DNA of 27,354 nt from positions 1 through 27,354 of IMG/VR virus record IMGVR_UViG_3300010042_000019, one strand, 5' to 3'. This DNA comes from a virus. Each line of letters opens with the position of its first letter. Position 1 is the first letter of the stretch. The position numbers and the translations under genes were made by a program. A model generated the notes under the pieces. It saw only the letters and a list, made by a program, of their open reading frames with translations, searched no databases and was not told the DNA's origin. Below are positions 1 through 6,181 of this stretch, in pieces.

Positions 1-678
1 ATCCCTGTTTCTAGTAAAACTGCGAATTATGGAACCGCTGTCACTGATGGCGTGATTTTATGTAATGCTGTGGGTGGTGGTTTTAACATCACACTAAACT
101 CAGCGGCGACCCAAACTGGACAGATCATTGAAGTTAAGAAGATTGATTCAAGCGGGTCAAACTTCGTAACTATCGGCACAACAAGTTCTCAAACTATTGA
201 CGGTAGTTTAACGAAAGTTCTAACGGCGCAGTTTCAGTGGATAAGAATGCAATCTGATGGTGCGAATTGGCAGATCATTGGCTCATACACCGCTGGCGAG
301 TATATCCTATCTCAACAAATCACAGCCACAAATGCCACTACCTCGGCGACCGTGGATGATTTTTTAACTGCGACCATTTGGCCAGGTAAATGGCTTATGA
401 ACGCTGGCCTTGAGAATATGGCAAACGGCGCGACTGTAACAAACTGTTTGATGGGCTTAGGCCTTACTCTTGGGAACAACTTAACCGGGATTGATTTTGG
501 TTATAATGGTGCTGCGATTGAGCCACCTACATCTCTTGGCGCAAAAGATGGCCGTATTGTTGGTTATGCTTTAACAGTGACCACAAACACAGGGGTTTAT
601 TTAAAACGCAGACTTACTTACACGGTAGCAACACCACAGAGCACGGGATTTGTATCAGCTCAACGCATAGCTTTTTAA
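1..678 (+). CDS. Tail fibre / tail tip protein, C-terminal part (5' partial)
   Basis: The frame is open from base 1, so the gene starts left of the window; the GTG at 52 is only an internal codon. The opening residues (SKTANYGTAVTDGVIL, then a Gly-rich stretch and LNSAATQTGQIIEVKKIDSSG) resemble a module common in phage tail fibres and tip proteins, where an Asp-Gly-Val-Ile turn is followed by a TLPsA-like strand and an iiIKk strand. The remaining ~140 residues are rich in Thr, Gly and Asn and predicted beta-rich, as in receptor-binding or virion-decorating domains. It is followed by another likely structural gene 9 bp downstream. The structural assignment is fairly firm; the exact role (fibre, spike or tip) is inferred. 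Confidence 0.6.
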   Translation: MPVSSKTANYGTAVTDGVILCNAVGGGFNITLNSAATQTGQIIEVKKIDSSGSNFVTIGTTSSQTIDGSLTKVLTAQFQWIRMQSDGANWQIIGSYTAGEYILSQQITATNATTSATVDDFLTATIWPGKWLMNAGLENMANGATVTNCLMGLGLTLGNNLTGIDFGYNGAAIEPPTSLGAKDGRIVGYALTVTTNTGVYLKRRLTYTVATPQSTGFVSAQRIAF

Positions 679-687
679 GGGGATCAC

Positions 688-1080
688 ATGAAGATAGATA
701 ATTTTGCAATTTTCACAGATGGCGTAATGACCGGCACAACAACAATAAACTCTGATCCTATTTATTTAGGACACATTGCAAACTTCGCTGTGCAGTTATC
801 ATGGGTGAGGTCTGTAGCGGCACTTGTCGGAACCTATAAGATTCAGGTTTCAAACTCACCGCCAAGAGTTTCAGGCACAAACGCTTCTACTAAAGTGACT
901 CCGCCTGATGACATCGTGTGGTCTGATCTCACTAGCGCTACAGGCGCTGTAGTTGATGCGGCTTCAGGTAATGCTTTATTAAACTACTCAGATGTTGGTT
1001 ATTTATGGGCACGCCTTCAGTACACAAACACAACAGGGACTGGCGCACTACAGGCTCGCGCTAACTTAAAGGGAATCTAA
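688..1080 (+). CDS. Phage structural protein of unknown function
   Basis: A 130-aa protein rich in Ser, Thr, Val and Gly with the alternating pattern of a beta-sandwich and no signal peptide or TM helix. A good ribosome site (AAGGGG, 6 bp before ATG) fixes the start. It lies 9 bp after the tail-fibre-type gene and directly before a small coupled pair, so it is most likely a virion or fibre-associated protein. Phrases such as YKIQVSNSP and SYVGYLWARLQYTN-like strands recall small phage proteins that describe deviations from expected values in beta-rich folds, but no catalytic motif is visible. The function is not recognised. Confidence 0.55.
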   Translation: MKIDNFAIFTDGVMTGTTTINSDPIYLGHIANFAVQLSWVRSVAALVGTYKIQVSNSPPRVSGTNASTKVTPPDDIVWSDLTSATGAVVDAASGNALLNYSDVGYLWARLQYTNTTGTGALQARANLKGI

Positions 1081-1081
1081 T

Positions 1082-1387
1082 ATGTGGTTTATAGAGGTCT
1101 TAAAATTCTGCTGGTCTAATAAGTATAAAGGCATGACTTCTCTAGGTATCGTAATGGCAAACGCAAAATACACTGACTCTAAGGTGGATATTCTTGTCGC
1201 TGATGATGCTAAATATCGCCTTGAACATAAAGAAAAAGGCGACATCATTTTATCAGCTCTAAACTCCACTCTAAAGAATGTGGATGCGAACGTAAGAGAT
1301 ATTCGTGGATCTGTAAGGCGCACTGAAGGTCGCGTTGATTACCTTTACCAGGGTGAGCTTGAAGATTCTAAAAAGAAGCGCAGATGA
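1082..1387 (+). CDS. Small protein with charged helical C-terminal half
   Basis: A 101-aa protein. The N-terminal ~25 residues (MWFIEVLKFCWSNKYKG) are aromatic and mildly hydrophobic, perhaps membrane-associating. Residues ~45-101 are strongly charged with heptad-like hydrophobics (LEHKEKGDIILSALNSTLKN) and a basic end (KKKRR), suggesting a coiled coil. It starts 1 bp after the previous stop, and its own stop overlaps the next start by 4 bp, so the three are probably co-translated. The position at the end of the late structural genes and the hydrophobic-then-charged layout would also fit a small lysis or membrane accessory protein, but that is only a guess. Confidence 0.5.
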   Translation: MWFIEVLKFCWSNKYKGMTSLGIVMANAKYTDSKVDILVADDAKYRLEHKEKGDIILSALNSTLKNVDANVRDIRGSVRRTEGRVDYLYQGELEDSKKKRR

Positions 1388-1656
1388 CAAAACTTGAGAT
1401 CATTGAGAAGATGGCTATCATCATCCCTGAGATTATCAACACCGATAATCCAAGGCGCATTAAACGAGGCATTTTACACACGACCGTTAGCACTCTTTTA
1501 AATATTCCTAATAGCCCTGAGAACATCAGGCTTATGAAGGCAGTCCTCGCGGCATCAGGAGTAAGATCTATTAAAGCTGTGGGGTATATGTATTACACCT
1601 CTCATAAGGCGCGCTACTGCATGGGTCGCGGTAGACCAAAGCTCAATAAACGATAG
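1384..1656 (+). CDS. Small basic protein, unknown function
   Basis: A 90-aa basic protein whose ATGA start overlaps the stop of the upstream gene, indicating translational coupling. It looks mostly helical, with a basic C-terminus (GRGRPKLNKR) that recalls an AT-hook-like GRP patch, so nucleic-acid binding is possible. It is the last rightward gene before a convergent junction: its final 14 bp overlap the 3' end of the leftward DUF1064-like gene. No family was recognised. Confidence 0.5.
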   Translation: MTKLEIIEKMAIIIPEIINTDNPRRIKRGILHTTVSTLLNIPNSPENIRLMKAVLAASGVRSIKAVGYMYYTSHKARYCMGRGRPKLNKR

Positions 1657-1996
1657 TTATCTTAAGACCGAAGTCTCTTTCAAAGAAAGCTCGCTTAAGT
1701 TTGAAGTACTTATCTTTTGCTGTGAATGGGGATTTTACATCCTCAACTATAAACTCTGTTCCGATAAAATATGAAAAATCAGCGGTGTAACTTGCCTGTC
1801 TTTTTAATTTATCTCCAGCGATCCACGCGTCTTTAAAAGTCCACTTAGGGTGGATCTCAAGCTTGTCGATTCTACCGTGTTGTTCTAAAAGTTTTAGTTC
1901 ATGGTAACGCTTTTTCTCTTTTAAAGAATCAAACTTAAAATCATCGGCTGTGCATTTAGTATTGTTGTATTTAGATCTTTTTTTCTTATAGAACAA
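1643..1996 (-). CDS. DUF1064-family nuclease-like protein (possible Holliday-junction resolvase type)
   Basis: A 117-aa protein with the layout of DUF1064 phage proteins: basic N-terminus (KKKRSKYNNTK), F-DS-x-KE-KKRY-ELKLLE helix, HPKWTF strand, YTADFSYF strand and a V-E-DVKS strand. The candidate restriction-endonuclease-fold residues are Glu27 or Glu33, Asp73, and Glu85/Asp86 with Lys88. Members of this family sit in phage recombination/replication modules and are thought to be nucleases that process branched DNA; activity here is inferred. The start is TTG, set by GGGGGA 5 bp upstream, with an in-frame stop just before it. It lies downstream of Erf in the leftward operon, behind a terminator-like hairpin. 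Confidence 0.75.
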   Translation of the reverse strand: MFYKKKRSKYNNTKCTADDFKFDSLKEKKRYHELKLLEQHGRIDKLEIHPKWTFKDAWIAGDKLKRQASYTADFSYFIGTEFIVEDVKSPFTAKDKYFKLKRAFFERDFGLKITIVY

Positions 1997-2096
1997 TTAT
2001 CCCCCGACAATGGCCCAAAGCTCGCGCGAGTGTTATTCACACCAATTGCTGAAAGTGGCTAAACTACACAATTAGTCACCCGCGCTTACTCAGGAT

Positions 2097-2136
2097 AAAA
2101 GCGGGGCCCCTAGAGATACGGCTACCTCGGAGCCCC
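2097..2136 (-). terminator. Terminator-like hairpin on the minus strand
   Basis: Read leftward, GGGGCTCC-GAGGTA pairs with TATCTC-(TA)-GGGGCCCC around a GCCG loop: 14 pairs including two G-U pairs and a 2-base bulge. It is followed by GC and then TTTT. Read rightward there is no T-run, so it fits a leftward intrinsic terminator or attenuator placed between the Erf/membrane-peptide genes and the DUF1064-like nuclease gene. Confidence 0.6.
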
Positions 2137-2140
2137 AAGA

Positions 2141-2253
2141 AACACTAGCAAAGGAGTGCGAATCAAAAGTAGTGTCTCAGAAGAATGTTGTGGCGAAAGC
2201 TATTAGCTCCACACTTTCATGTGGCACAACACTAATCTCAAACACTAGTAAAG
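2141..2253. repeat. Pair of direct repeats AACACTAGYAAAG, 100 bp apart
   Basis: AACACTAGCAAAG at 2141-2153 and AACACTAGTAAAG at 2241-2253 differ at one base and start exactly 100 bp apart. The first lies next to the minus-strand hairpin; the second overlaps the end of a 35-aa minus-strand peptide gene. The interval 1997-2237 otherwise holds only the hairpin and a perfect palindrome CTCGCGCGAG (2021-2030). Protein-binding sites or recombination remnants are both possible. Confidence 0.35.
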
Positions 2254-2345
2254 TAAAACTTAAGATATAAAGCTATCAAGCAATAAAGCGCCATAGCGAC
2301 ACCAAAAGCTAAGCCCTTAAATCTCGTTTTACTACTAACTCGCAT
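2238..2345 (-). CDS. 35-aa single-pass membrane peptide
   Basis: This small reading frame starts with ATG at 2345, directly touching the TAG stop of the Erf-type gene (TAGATG), so it would be translated by re-initiation. The N-terminus is basic (MRVSSKTRFK) and is followed by a ~20-residue hydrophobic segment (GLAFGVAMALYCLIALYL), which predicts one TM helix. Coupling and a clean amphipathic layout support a real gene despite its length. The function is unknown; phages often carry such peptides as membrane regulators or inhibitors. Confidence 0.5.
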   Translation of the reverse strand: MRVSSKTRFKGLAFGVAMALYCLIALYLKFYFTSV

Positions 2346-3140
2346 CTACTCTCCCATGAACTTTCTATATTGCTCATCAAAAGTTTTAACCCAACCTTTT
2401 GGCTCGACACCAGGCTTAATTAAAAACTCATGATAACTTTTTAAGTGCGGTAACTCAACGGCAGACAATTTCTGCCCTGAATACTTACCGCCAGGGAACT
2501 CCCACGAACCTGCCGCTAAATTACGCATAGCCTTTACGGTGCTTAAAACTTTAGCAGGCTCACCATCAAAAGGCATCGGTTCTCGTAACCATTCAGGCTC
2601 TTCCACCTCAGAGGCTCGAGGTTGAGCTACAGTGGCCTTAAGCTTGTCGATAGCTACCGACACTTGGCTTTTAGCTGGCGTTGAACCTTGAGACCTTGGC
2701 GCCTCTTTAGATGGTGCCTGTTTATTGGGCTGGTTAGGGCGTTTTTTACCAGAAGCTCCATCGTCGTCGGTTTGCGTGAGCCCAATGGCCGCGCAATAAT
2801 AATATCTGCGCAAGTAGGTCATCGTAGAACCAAAACTCTGTGGATCTTTTTCCTCTTCAGGAGAGATAATAACCTCACCCGATTGCCACTCACCCGACTC
2901 TGCGTGCATGACGGTGGTCACAAGCAAATTCTTGCCCTCGCGCACACGGCCTGTTTGCGTAATGGCTAAGCCATACTTTACCGTGATGGGTCGAGAAGCA
3001 TCGTAACAAGCTTGTAAATCAGCGTACTTGTAACCGTAGCCTTGAGAATCTCTTGAAACACCTTCAAGCTCCGATTGCACGCCTAAGACGGCGGTAGCGA
3101 GATGTTTAATTGATTCAGATTGGTAGACCACGGTTAGCAC
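2346..3140 (-). CDS. erf: Erf-family single-strand annealing recombinase
   Basis: A 264-aa protein that matches the Erf superfamily: an N-terminal helix (SIKHLATAVLGVQSEL), GYKYADLQACYD, a GLAITQTGR strand, and the family hallmark FGSTMTYLRRYYYCAAIGLTQTDDDG at residues ~103-128 (Tyr-x-x-Arg-Arg-Tyr followed by an acidic DDDG). Erf proteins form rings that anneal complementary single strands and circularise or recombine phage genomes in the cytoplasm. Residues ~130-190 are a low-complexity Pro/Ser/Lys linker, and the C-terminal ~70 residues form a separate small domain (WEFPGGKYSGQKLSAVELPHL), perhaps for partner binding. SD AAGGAGT precedes the start; a near-consensus promoter lies just upstream. 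Neighbours are replication and nuclease genes. Confidence 0.88.
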   Translation of the reverse strand: MLTVVYQSESIKHLATAVLGVQSELEGVSRDSQGYGYKYADLQACYDASRPITVKYGLAITQTGRVREGKNLLVTTVMHAESGEWQSGEVIISPEEEKDPQSFGSTMTYLRRYYYCAAIGLTQTDDDGASGKKRPNQPNKQAPSKEAPRSQGSTPAKSQVSVAIDKLKATVAQPRASEVEEPEWLREPMPFDGEPAKVLSTVKAMRNLAAGSWEFPGGKYSGQKLSAVELPHLKSYHEFLIKPGVEPKGWVKTFDEQYRKFMGE

Positions 3141-3169
3141 TCCTTGTGAAATTAAGAGTTAAACAATAA

Positions 3170-3199
3170 ATTAAATGCAATCAAGTGGCATGGTGTCAA
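3170..3199 (-). promoter_or_regulatory. Sigma70-like promoter for the erf operon
   Basis: On the minus strand TTGACA (3199-3194) is a perfect -35, and TTTAAT (3175-3170) is a one-mismatch -10 with an 18-bp spacer. It ends ~30 bp before the erf start and overlaps the stop of the upstream gene. The spacer/-10 segment CTTGATTGCATT-AATT is shared with the rightward promoter region near 4217-4234. Confidence 0.65.
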
Positions 3200-3939
3200 C
3201 GCATGGTGAGCTTTGCCACGGTCTCTTTCAGGTTATCAGGCAACGGTACACCACGTGTCACCTCACTCACAAGCTTTTGAGTTTCCATCACCGCCCGCTG
3301 GCTTCTAACTCGTGAAGCACGGTCTTGCTTGTCGGACTTATCCTCACCCACTTTTGAGAGATAAGTAAACTGCCTAGAGAAATGGCTGACCAGGTAATCA
3401 GCCTCAGAGCCCATGTAACGCTGAATGTTGCGTTCAAGGTAAGTGATTCCCGTTATCAACTCCCGTTTTATAAAATCTATCGGATAAGTTTTGAAGAGGA
3501 GTTCTTTGGTTTCCGGCGATATGCGCTTAAAATACTTGTTGCCTAATATTTGGGCTTTATCGCTCTCCTCTTCTTTGTTCTGTTCTGTTCTGTTCTGTTC
3601 TGTAGCGGTACGCGTGTGTACGGATTCCGTACGGATTACGTACGTATCCGTTACGTCCCATCTCTTTCCTGAGAGTTTATTGATAGTTAGCTTAACCGTT
3701 TCAGTCGGTAAATTAAGCCTTCTTGCGCACAGCTCTACAAAAACCTTGATTCTTGATGTGTTTAATTTAGTGGCAACTCCACAGATCCAAGTGAACACTT
3801 TAAACTCATCCCCAGTGACATCGAAAAAATCAGGATGCTCTAAAATGTCATTAGGCATTGCGAACCATTGCGGGTTTTTAATGTCTTTCCGTTTAACAAG
3901 TGAGTCGAATTTTTTGAGTTCTATTTCTATGAAGTCCAT
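3196..3939 (-). CDS. Phage replication initiator / replisome-organiser-like protein
   Basis: A 247-aa protein beginning MDFIEIELKKFDS. Residues ~25-95 have the winged-helix layout of phage replication proteins (WFAMPNDILEHPDFFDVTGDEFKVFTWICGVA, then a LCARRLNLPTETVKLTINKL recognition-type helix). A disordered Thr/Glu/Asn/Arg linker follows, encoded by a pentanucleotide repeat, then a helical C-terminal half. This resembles lambda-O/DnaD-type initiators that bind origin iterons and load helicase; the assignment is from layout and from its place beside erf, not from a diagnostic motif. I chose the ATG at 3939 because AGGGGG lies ~8 bp upstream. An in-frame ATG at 4014 would add 25 residues but has a poor ribosome site. 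Confidence 0.6.
   Translation of the reverse strand: MDFIEIELKKFDSLVKRKDIKNPQWFAMPNDILEHPDFFDVTGDEFKVFTWICGVATKLNTSRIKVFVELCARRLNLPTETVKLTINKLSGKRWDVTDTYVIRTESVHTRTATEQNRTEQNKEEESDKAQILGNKYFKRISPETKELLFKTYPIDFIKRELITGITYLERNIQRYMGSEADYLVSHFSRQFTYLSKVGEDKSDKQDRASRVRSQRAVMETQKLVSEVTRGVPLPDNLKETVAKLTMR
3576..3603. repeat. Pentanucleotide microsatellite (TGTTC)5 inside a coding region
   Basis: Five perfect TGTTC units plus TGT. On the coding (minus) strand it is read as repeated GAACA and encodes the TEQNRTEQNK linker of the replication-protein-like gene. A gain or loss of one unit would shift the frame, so it is a candidate slippage site. Confidence 0.9.
3618..3654. repeat. Cluster of TACGGAT-type repeats, possible origin iterons
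   Basis: GTACGGATTC (3618-3627) and GTACGGATTA (3629-3638) are 11 bp apart, and an inverted related copy, GTAACGGATA on the minus strand, lies at 3654-3645. They include the palindromes CGTACG and ACGT and lie inside the replication-protein-like gene, next to the TGTTC repeat. Origin iterons inside the initiator gene are known from lambda O; here this is inference. Confidence 0.4.
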
Positions 3940-4163
3940 TTTGCTGCCCCCTGTTGATATTGACGTAGGAGCATTTTGTAAGGAAGGATAGTCCTTGTCG
4001 ATTGCTCTTATCATTCGACCGTCTGAGGGTGATTAGCGTCACGCCGAAGACCTAACGAACAAGGCGCAGGCACGCGCCAAGTCGTATAGTAAAACCTTAA
4101 ACGCATCCTCTAATAATTCAAGAAAGAAATTCAAAGTGTTGAACTTATTTACACCCGTATAAC

Positions 4164-4189
4164 TAATGGGCGGTAATGGTGACTAATGG
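4164..4189. promoter_or_regulatory. Three TAATGG boxes at exact 10-bp spacing (operator or iterons)
   Basis: TAATGG occurs at 4164-4169, 4174-4179 and 4184-4189. The first and third are embedded in ACTAATGGKG-like contexts and the middle one in GGTAATGGTG. The one-turn spacing places all copies on the same helix face in the divergent control region between the leftward replication operon and the rightward operon. A binding site for the XRE regulator at 4832 or for a replication protein is plausible. Confidence 0.5.
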
Positions 4190-4216
4190 TGCCCTATTTT
4201 AGAGCAGGATTGGCCC

Positions 4217-4238
4217 CTTGATTGCATTATAATTAAGC
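4217..4238 (+). promoter_or_regulatory. Candidate rightward promoter giving a near-leaderless message
   Basis: A perfect TATAAT (4228-4233) lies only 5 bp before the ATG at 4239, so transcription would start at or near the start codon. No good TTGACA is seen at the usual distance. The stretch CTTGATTGCATT before it is shared with the erf promoter and may be an activator or repressor site. The rest of 4015-4216 holds the TAATGG boxes and no convincing gene. Confidence 0.4.
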
Positions 4239-4388
4239 ATGAGAACATTATTTATAGCATTCCGTTTTAAGAAGTACCCCGATCAAATCTTTATCCAAGA
4301 GTTTCTAAACCGCGTTGAACTTCAGAAGTTTATTAATGGCGAAACATTAGAGCCGATTGAAGTTATAGCTATATGGAGTGAGTTGTGA
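4239..4388 (+). CDS. Small protein, 49 aa, unknown function
   Basis: The frame runs from ATG at 4239 to TGA at 4386, and its stop overlaps the GTG start of the lipoprotein gene (GTGA), the same coupling used throughout this genome. The sequence is a mix of aromatic, basic and acidic residues (FRFKKYPDQIFIQEFLNRVE) and appears globular-helical without a TM segment. There is no clear ribosome site, but a TATAAT lies 5 bp before the ATG, so leaderless translation is possible. First gene of the rightward operon; function not recognised. Confidence 0.55.
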   Translation: MRTLFIAFRFKKYPDQIFIQEFLNRVELQKFINGETLEPIEVIAIWSEL

Positions 4389-4720
4389 GAAACATCCAAT
4401 TTGCCTTTATCTTTGTAGCCCTCGTGGCTTGTGGCTCTAAGGGCTCAAGCTCCGCTCCTATTGAACAAACTCAATCACCAAGTGTGTCCATAGACCTTCC
4501 GTCTGATGTGGCAAGTGAGCGATGTGGTGATGTTGAGGAGTGCGCTCTGATTTGTGAGGGTTTACCGGATAACTCCACTCACACTCAGGTGAGTTGTTAT
4601 AAGTTAACGAACTCTCAGTGCGCGAGACAGAATGCTATTGCTCAGGCGTTTTTAGCGCAACAAGTGGCTAATGCGAAGTTTCAGTGTTTAGAGTCTAAAG
4701 CCTCTGACATTATTAACTGA
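4385..4720 (+). CDS. Secreted lipoprotein (possible superinfection-exclusion or envelope protein)
   Basis: A 111-aa protein with a type II signal peptide: a short basic start, hydrophobic FAFIFVALVA and lipobox LVAC with the lipidated Cys16. The mature part begins with a Ser/Gly linker, then a small domain with several Cys (CGDVEECALICEG, VSCYKL, NSQCARQ, FQCLE) that probably forms disulphides in the periplasm. GTG start, coupled to the upstream 49-aa gene. Early-region phage lipoproteins in other phages block receptors or DNA entry of related phages; that role is inferred only from position and type. Confidence 0.65.
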   Translation: MRNIQFAFIFVALVACGSKGSSSAPIEQTQSPSVSIDLPSDVASERCGDVEECALICEGLPDNSTHTQVSCYKLTNSQCARQNAIAQAFLAQQVANAKFQCLESKASDIIN

Positions 4721-4769
4721 TAACCATTATCATCTACTCACCACTTAATCTCCGCGTTAAATTATTTAT

Positions 4770-4801
4770 TTGACCACTTAACTATTTAAATAATACACAA
4801 C
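4770..4801 (+). promoter_or_regulatory. Promoter before the XRE / modification operon
   Basis: TTGACC (4770-4775) is a near-consensus -35, followed by an AT-rich stretch with TAATAC (4791-4796). The segment TAAATAATACACAAC (4787-4801) recurs with one change (TAAATAATACATAAC) at 15916-15930 before the lysis region. The XRE start follows ~30 bp later, with SD GGAG. Confidence 0.5.
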
Positions 4802-4831
4802 TTCAATAAATTATTAATTGGAGTTATGTAA

Positions 4832-5104
4832 ATGGTTAACAAGCGTCTATGTGAATACCTCAAAGAGTGCCGCCTTAAGTCTGGCGTCAAACAATCAGAA
4901 ATAGCTCAAAATCTAGGCATCGTGTCTGTGGCCATCTGTATGATGGAAAAAGGCGCTATCGCCGCAACACCCGAGAAAATCGCACAGTACATCAGGCACT
5001 GTAAGGCCGATCTATCTAGGGTCAGGATCGTAGAGAGTAATCATTTTAATGATCAAATTAAAAGTGAACTAAGTAAAATCAAAAAACAAAAAAGGAGCGC
5101 TTAA
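4832..5104 (+). CDS. XRE/Cro-type helix-turn-helix regulator
   Basis: A 90-aa protein whose residues ~5-58 form a Cro/C1-type HTH: LCEYLKECRLKSGVKQSEIAQNLGI for helices 1-2, VSVAICMMEKG for the recognition helix and turn, and PEKIAQYIRH for helix 5. The C-terminal third is charged and helical, ending in a basic tail. Such proteins bind operators as dimers and set phage early or lysogenic transcription. SD GGAG lies ~8 bp before ATG, and the last base overlaps the ATG of the next gene. It is the first gene of the run leading into the ubiquitin-like cassette, so it is a candidate regulator of that cassette and of the control region boxes (inference). Confidence 0.8.
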   Translation: MVNKRLCEYLKECRLKSGVKQSEIAQNLGIVSVAICMMEKGAIAATPEKIAQYIRHCKADLSRVRIVESNHFNDQIKSELSKIKKQKRSA

Positions 5105-5739
5105 TGAGTGAGTTTAAGAAGCTTGAGGAACTGCCACCAAAGATGCGTAGTAACTTTGAAACCATAACGGCCTATCAGGAGCAGCATCCTGGCGCCAATA
5201 TTCAAGCCGCTTTAAAAGAAACGGGCGTAACACCGTCTCAGTATTGGTTAGCTAGAAAGCTGATGGGCCTTCTCTCGACTAAACATAAAAATATTATGAA
5301 AGATAACTTCCCTGGGCGCAAGGCCATACAAAGAATGGGCAAGGCCCCCACTCAGGCGCAGCAAGAGATTTACGATAGGATGGTTCATTTAATGAAGGAC
5401 GATAAGTCTTTGTCAATCAATGCCGCCGCTACCATTATTGCACCATCTCGAGGGGTAACTAGAAGTGGGATTGTTCAACAGTACCATGAGGCGCGCAGGC
5501 GCCTTGGTTTTTCAAAAGAAGCTACGATTAATGATAAAACAATGAAGCCAAAGCGCGAATCCATCTCTATAGGCACTGCCGCTAAACTAATGAGCCGCCC
5601 ATCTGTTCAGAAGATCGCTTATGATGAGGTGCCGCTACCGCCGCCCATCGTAGAAAAACCACAAGCTAAAATGAAATTCATCTACGCGACCGGAAACGTA
5701 GAGGACCTTAAACAACTAATAGAAATGATGGGAGAGTAA
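5104..5739 (+). CDS. DNA-binding-like protein with two helix-turn-helix-like segments
   Basis: A 211-aa protein with no enzymatic motif. Residues ~17-55 (TITAYQEQHPGANIQAALKETGVTPSQYWLARKL) read as an HTH of the type in transposase-associated and recombinase proteins. A second HTH-like region spans ~85-135 (NAAATIIAPSRGVTRSGIVQQYHEARRRLG). A Pro-rich hinge (VPLPPPIVEKP) leads to a short C-terminal alpha/beta piece. It starts on the last base of the XRE stop and is followed 1 bp later by an IS66-Orf2-like gene, so the two may be a functional pair. DNA binding is inferred from the folds; no function is recognised. Confidence 0.5.
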   Translation: MSEFKKLEELPPKMRSNFETITAYQEQHPGANIQAALKETGVTPSQYWLARKLMGLLSTKHKNIMKDNFPGRKAIQRMGKAPTQAQQEIYDRMVHLMKDDKSLSINAAATIIAPSRGVTRSGIVQQYHEARRRLGFSKEATINDKTMKPKRESISIGTAAKLMSRPSVQKIAYDEVPLPPPIVEKPQAKMKFIYATGNVEDLKQLIEMMGE

Positions 5740-5740
5740 A

Positions 5741-6130
5741 TTGGGAGCACAAGTACAACAAAGAGAAGTTAATCCATTTGCCAATGTTTTAAAACAGGCC
5801 GCAAGTAACCCTCAGAAGATTTTATGGTTCTTCCCAGAGACAAATCTAGGGAATGGTCATAACGGCTTAACTGAGATCGCAAAAGAAGAGGCTGATCTTG
5901 ATCCTAAAGATCTACAAGAGGGCCAGTTCCTCGTGTTCTTAAACCGTGCCTGCACGCAAGTAAAGATGTACGCACCAGGAAATGTGATAGCGCACTTTAA
6001 GATGCCTAGTGGTGCGGGTAGAATTAACCCACAAGCGATTAAGTTCTTACCCCGTGTGTTTAACGGTAAAGAACTTAACTACACACAAGCTCTAGATCTG
6101 GCGATCAGAGAAGCTTTTAACAAAAACTAA
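5741..6130 (+). CDS. IS66 Orf2 (TnpB)-like protein, stand-alone
   Basis: A 129-aa protein. Residues ~25-110 follow the IS66 Orf2 pattern: a hydrophobic strand (KILWFF), a GNGHNGLTEIAKE motif resembling (R/N)GF(D/N)GLA, a spacer with DPKDLQEGQFLVFLNRA resembling DPF-SG-LFVF-NR, TQVKMYAPGNVIAHFKMPSGAGRI resembling (I/L)K-LWxDxxGLxLFxKRLExGRF, then a short TPAQL-like end. IS66 Orf2 is an accessory protein required for IS66 transposition, with unclear biochemistry. There is no IS66 transposase here, so this is a domesticated or ancestral relative. It starts with TTG, preceded by GGGAG. The function in the phage is unknown; DNA-associated or regulatory roles are possible. Confidence 0.55.
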   Translation: MGAQVQQREVNPFANVLKQAASNPQKILWFFPETNLGNGHNGLTEIAKEEADLDPKDLQEGQFLVFLNRACTQVKMYAPGNVIAHFKMPSGAGRINPQAIKFLPRVFNGKELNYTQALDLAIREAFNKN

Positions 6131-6181
6131 ATTAGCTTTAGAACAATAGGGTTTTAAAGTTTGTAACCAAAGGAGTAATAA

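Noticed and set aside
1066-1323. Minus-strand reading frame opposite the 1082-1387 gene
   Set aside because: Shadow of the plus gene, without ribosome site; the plus gene is coupled to its neighbours.
3491-3991. 166-aa plus-strand frame opposite the replication-like gene
   Set aside because: The product is low-complexity Ser/Val/Leu-rich and reflects the antisense of a real gene; no SD site.
5741-6130. An inserted IS66 element
   Set aside because: Only an Orf2-like gene is present; no transposase, no terminal inverted repeats and no target duplication are visible, and the gene is coupled into the phage operon.
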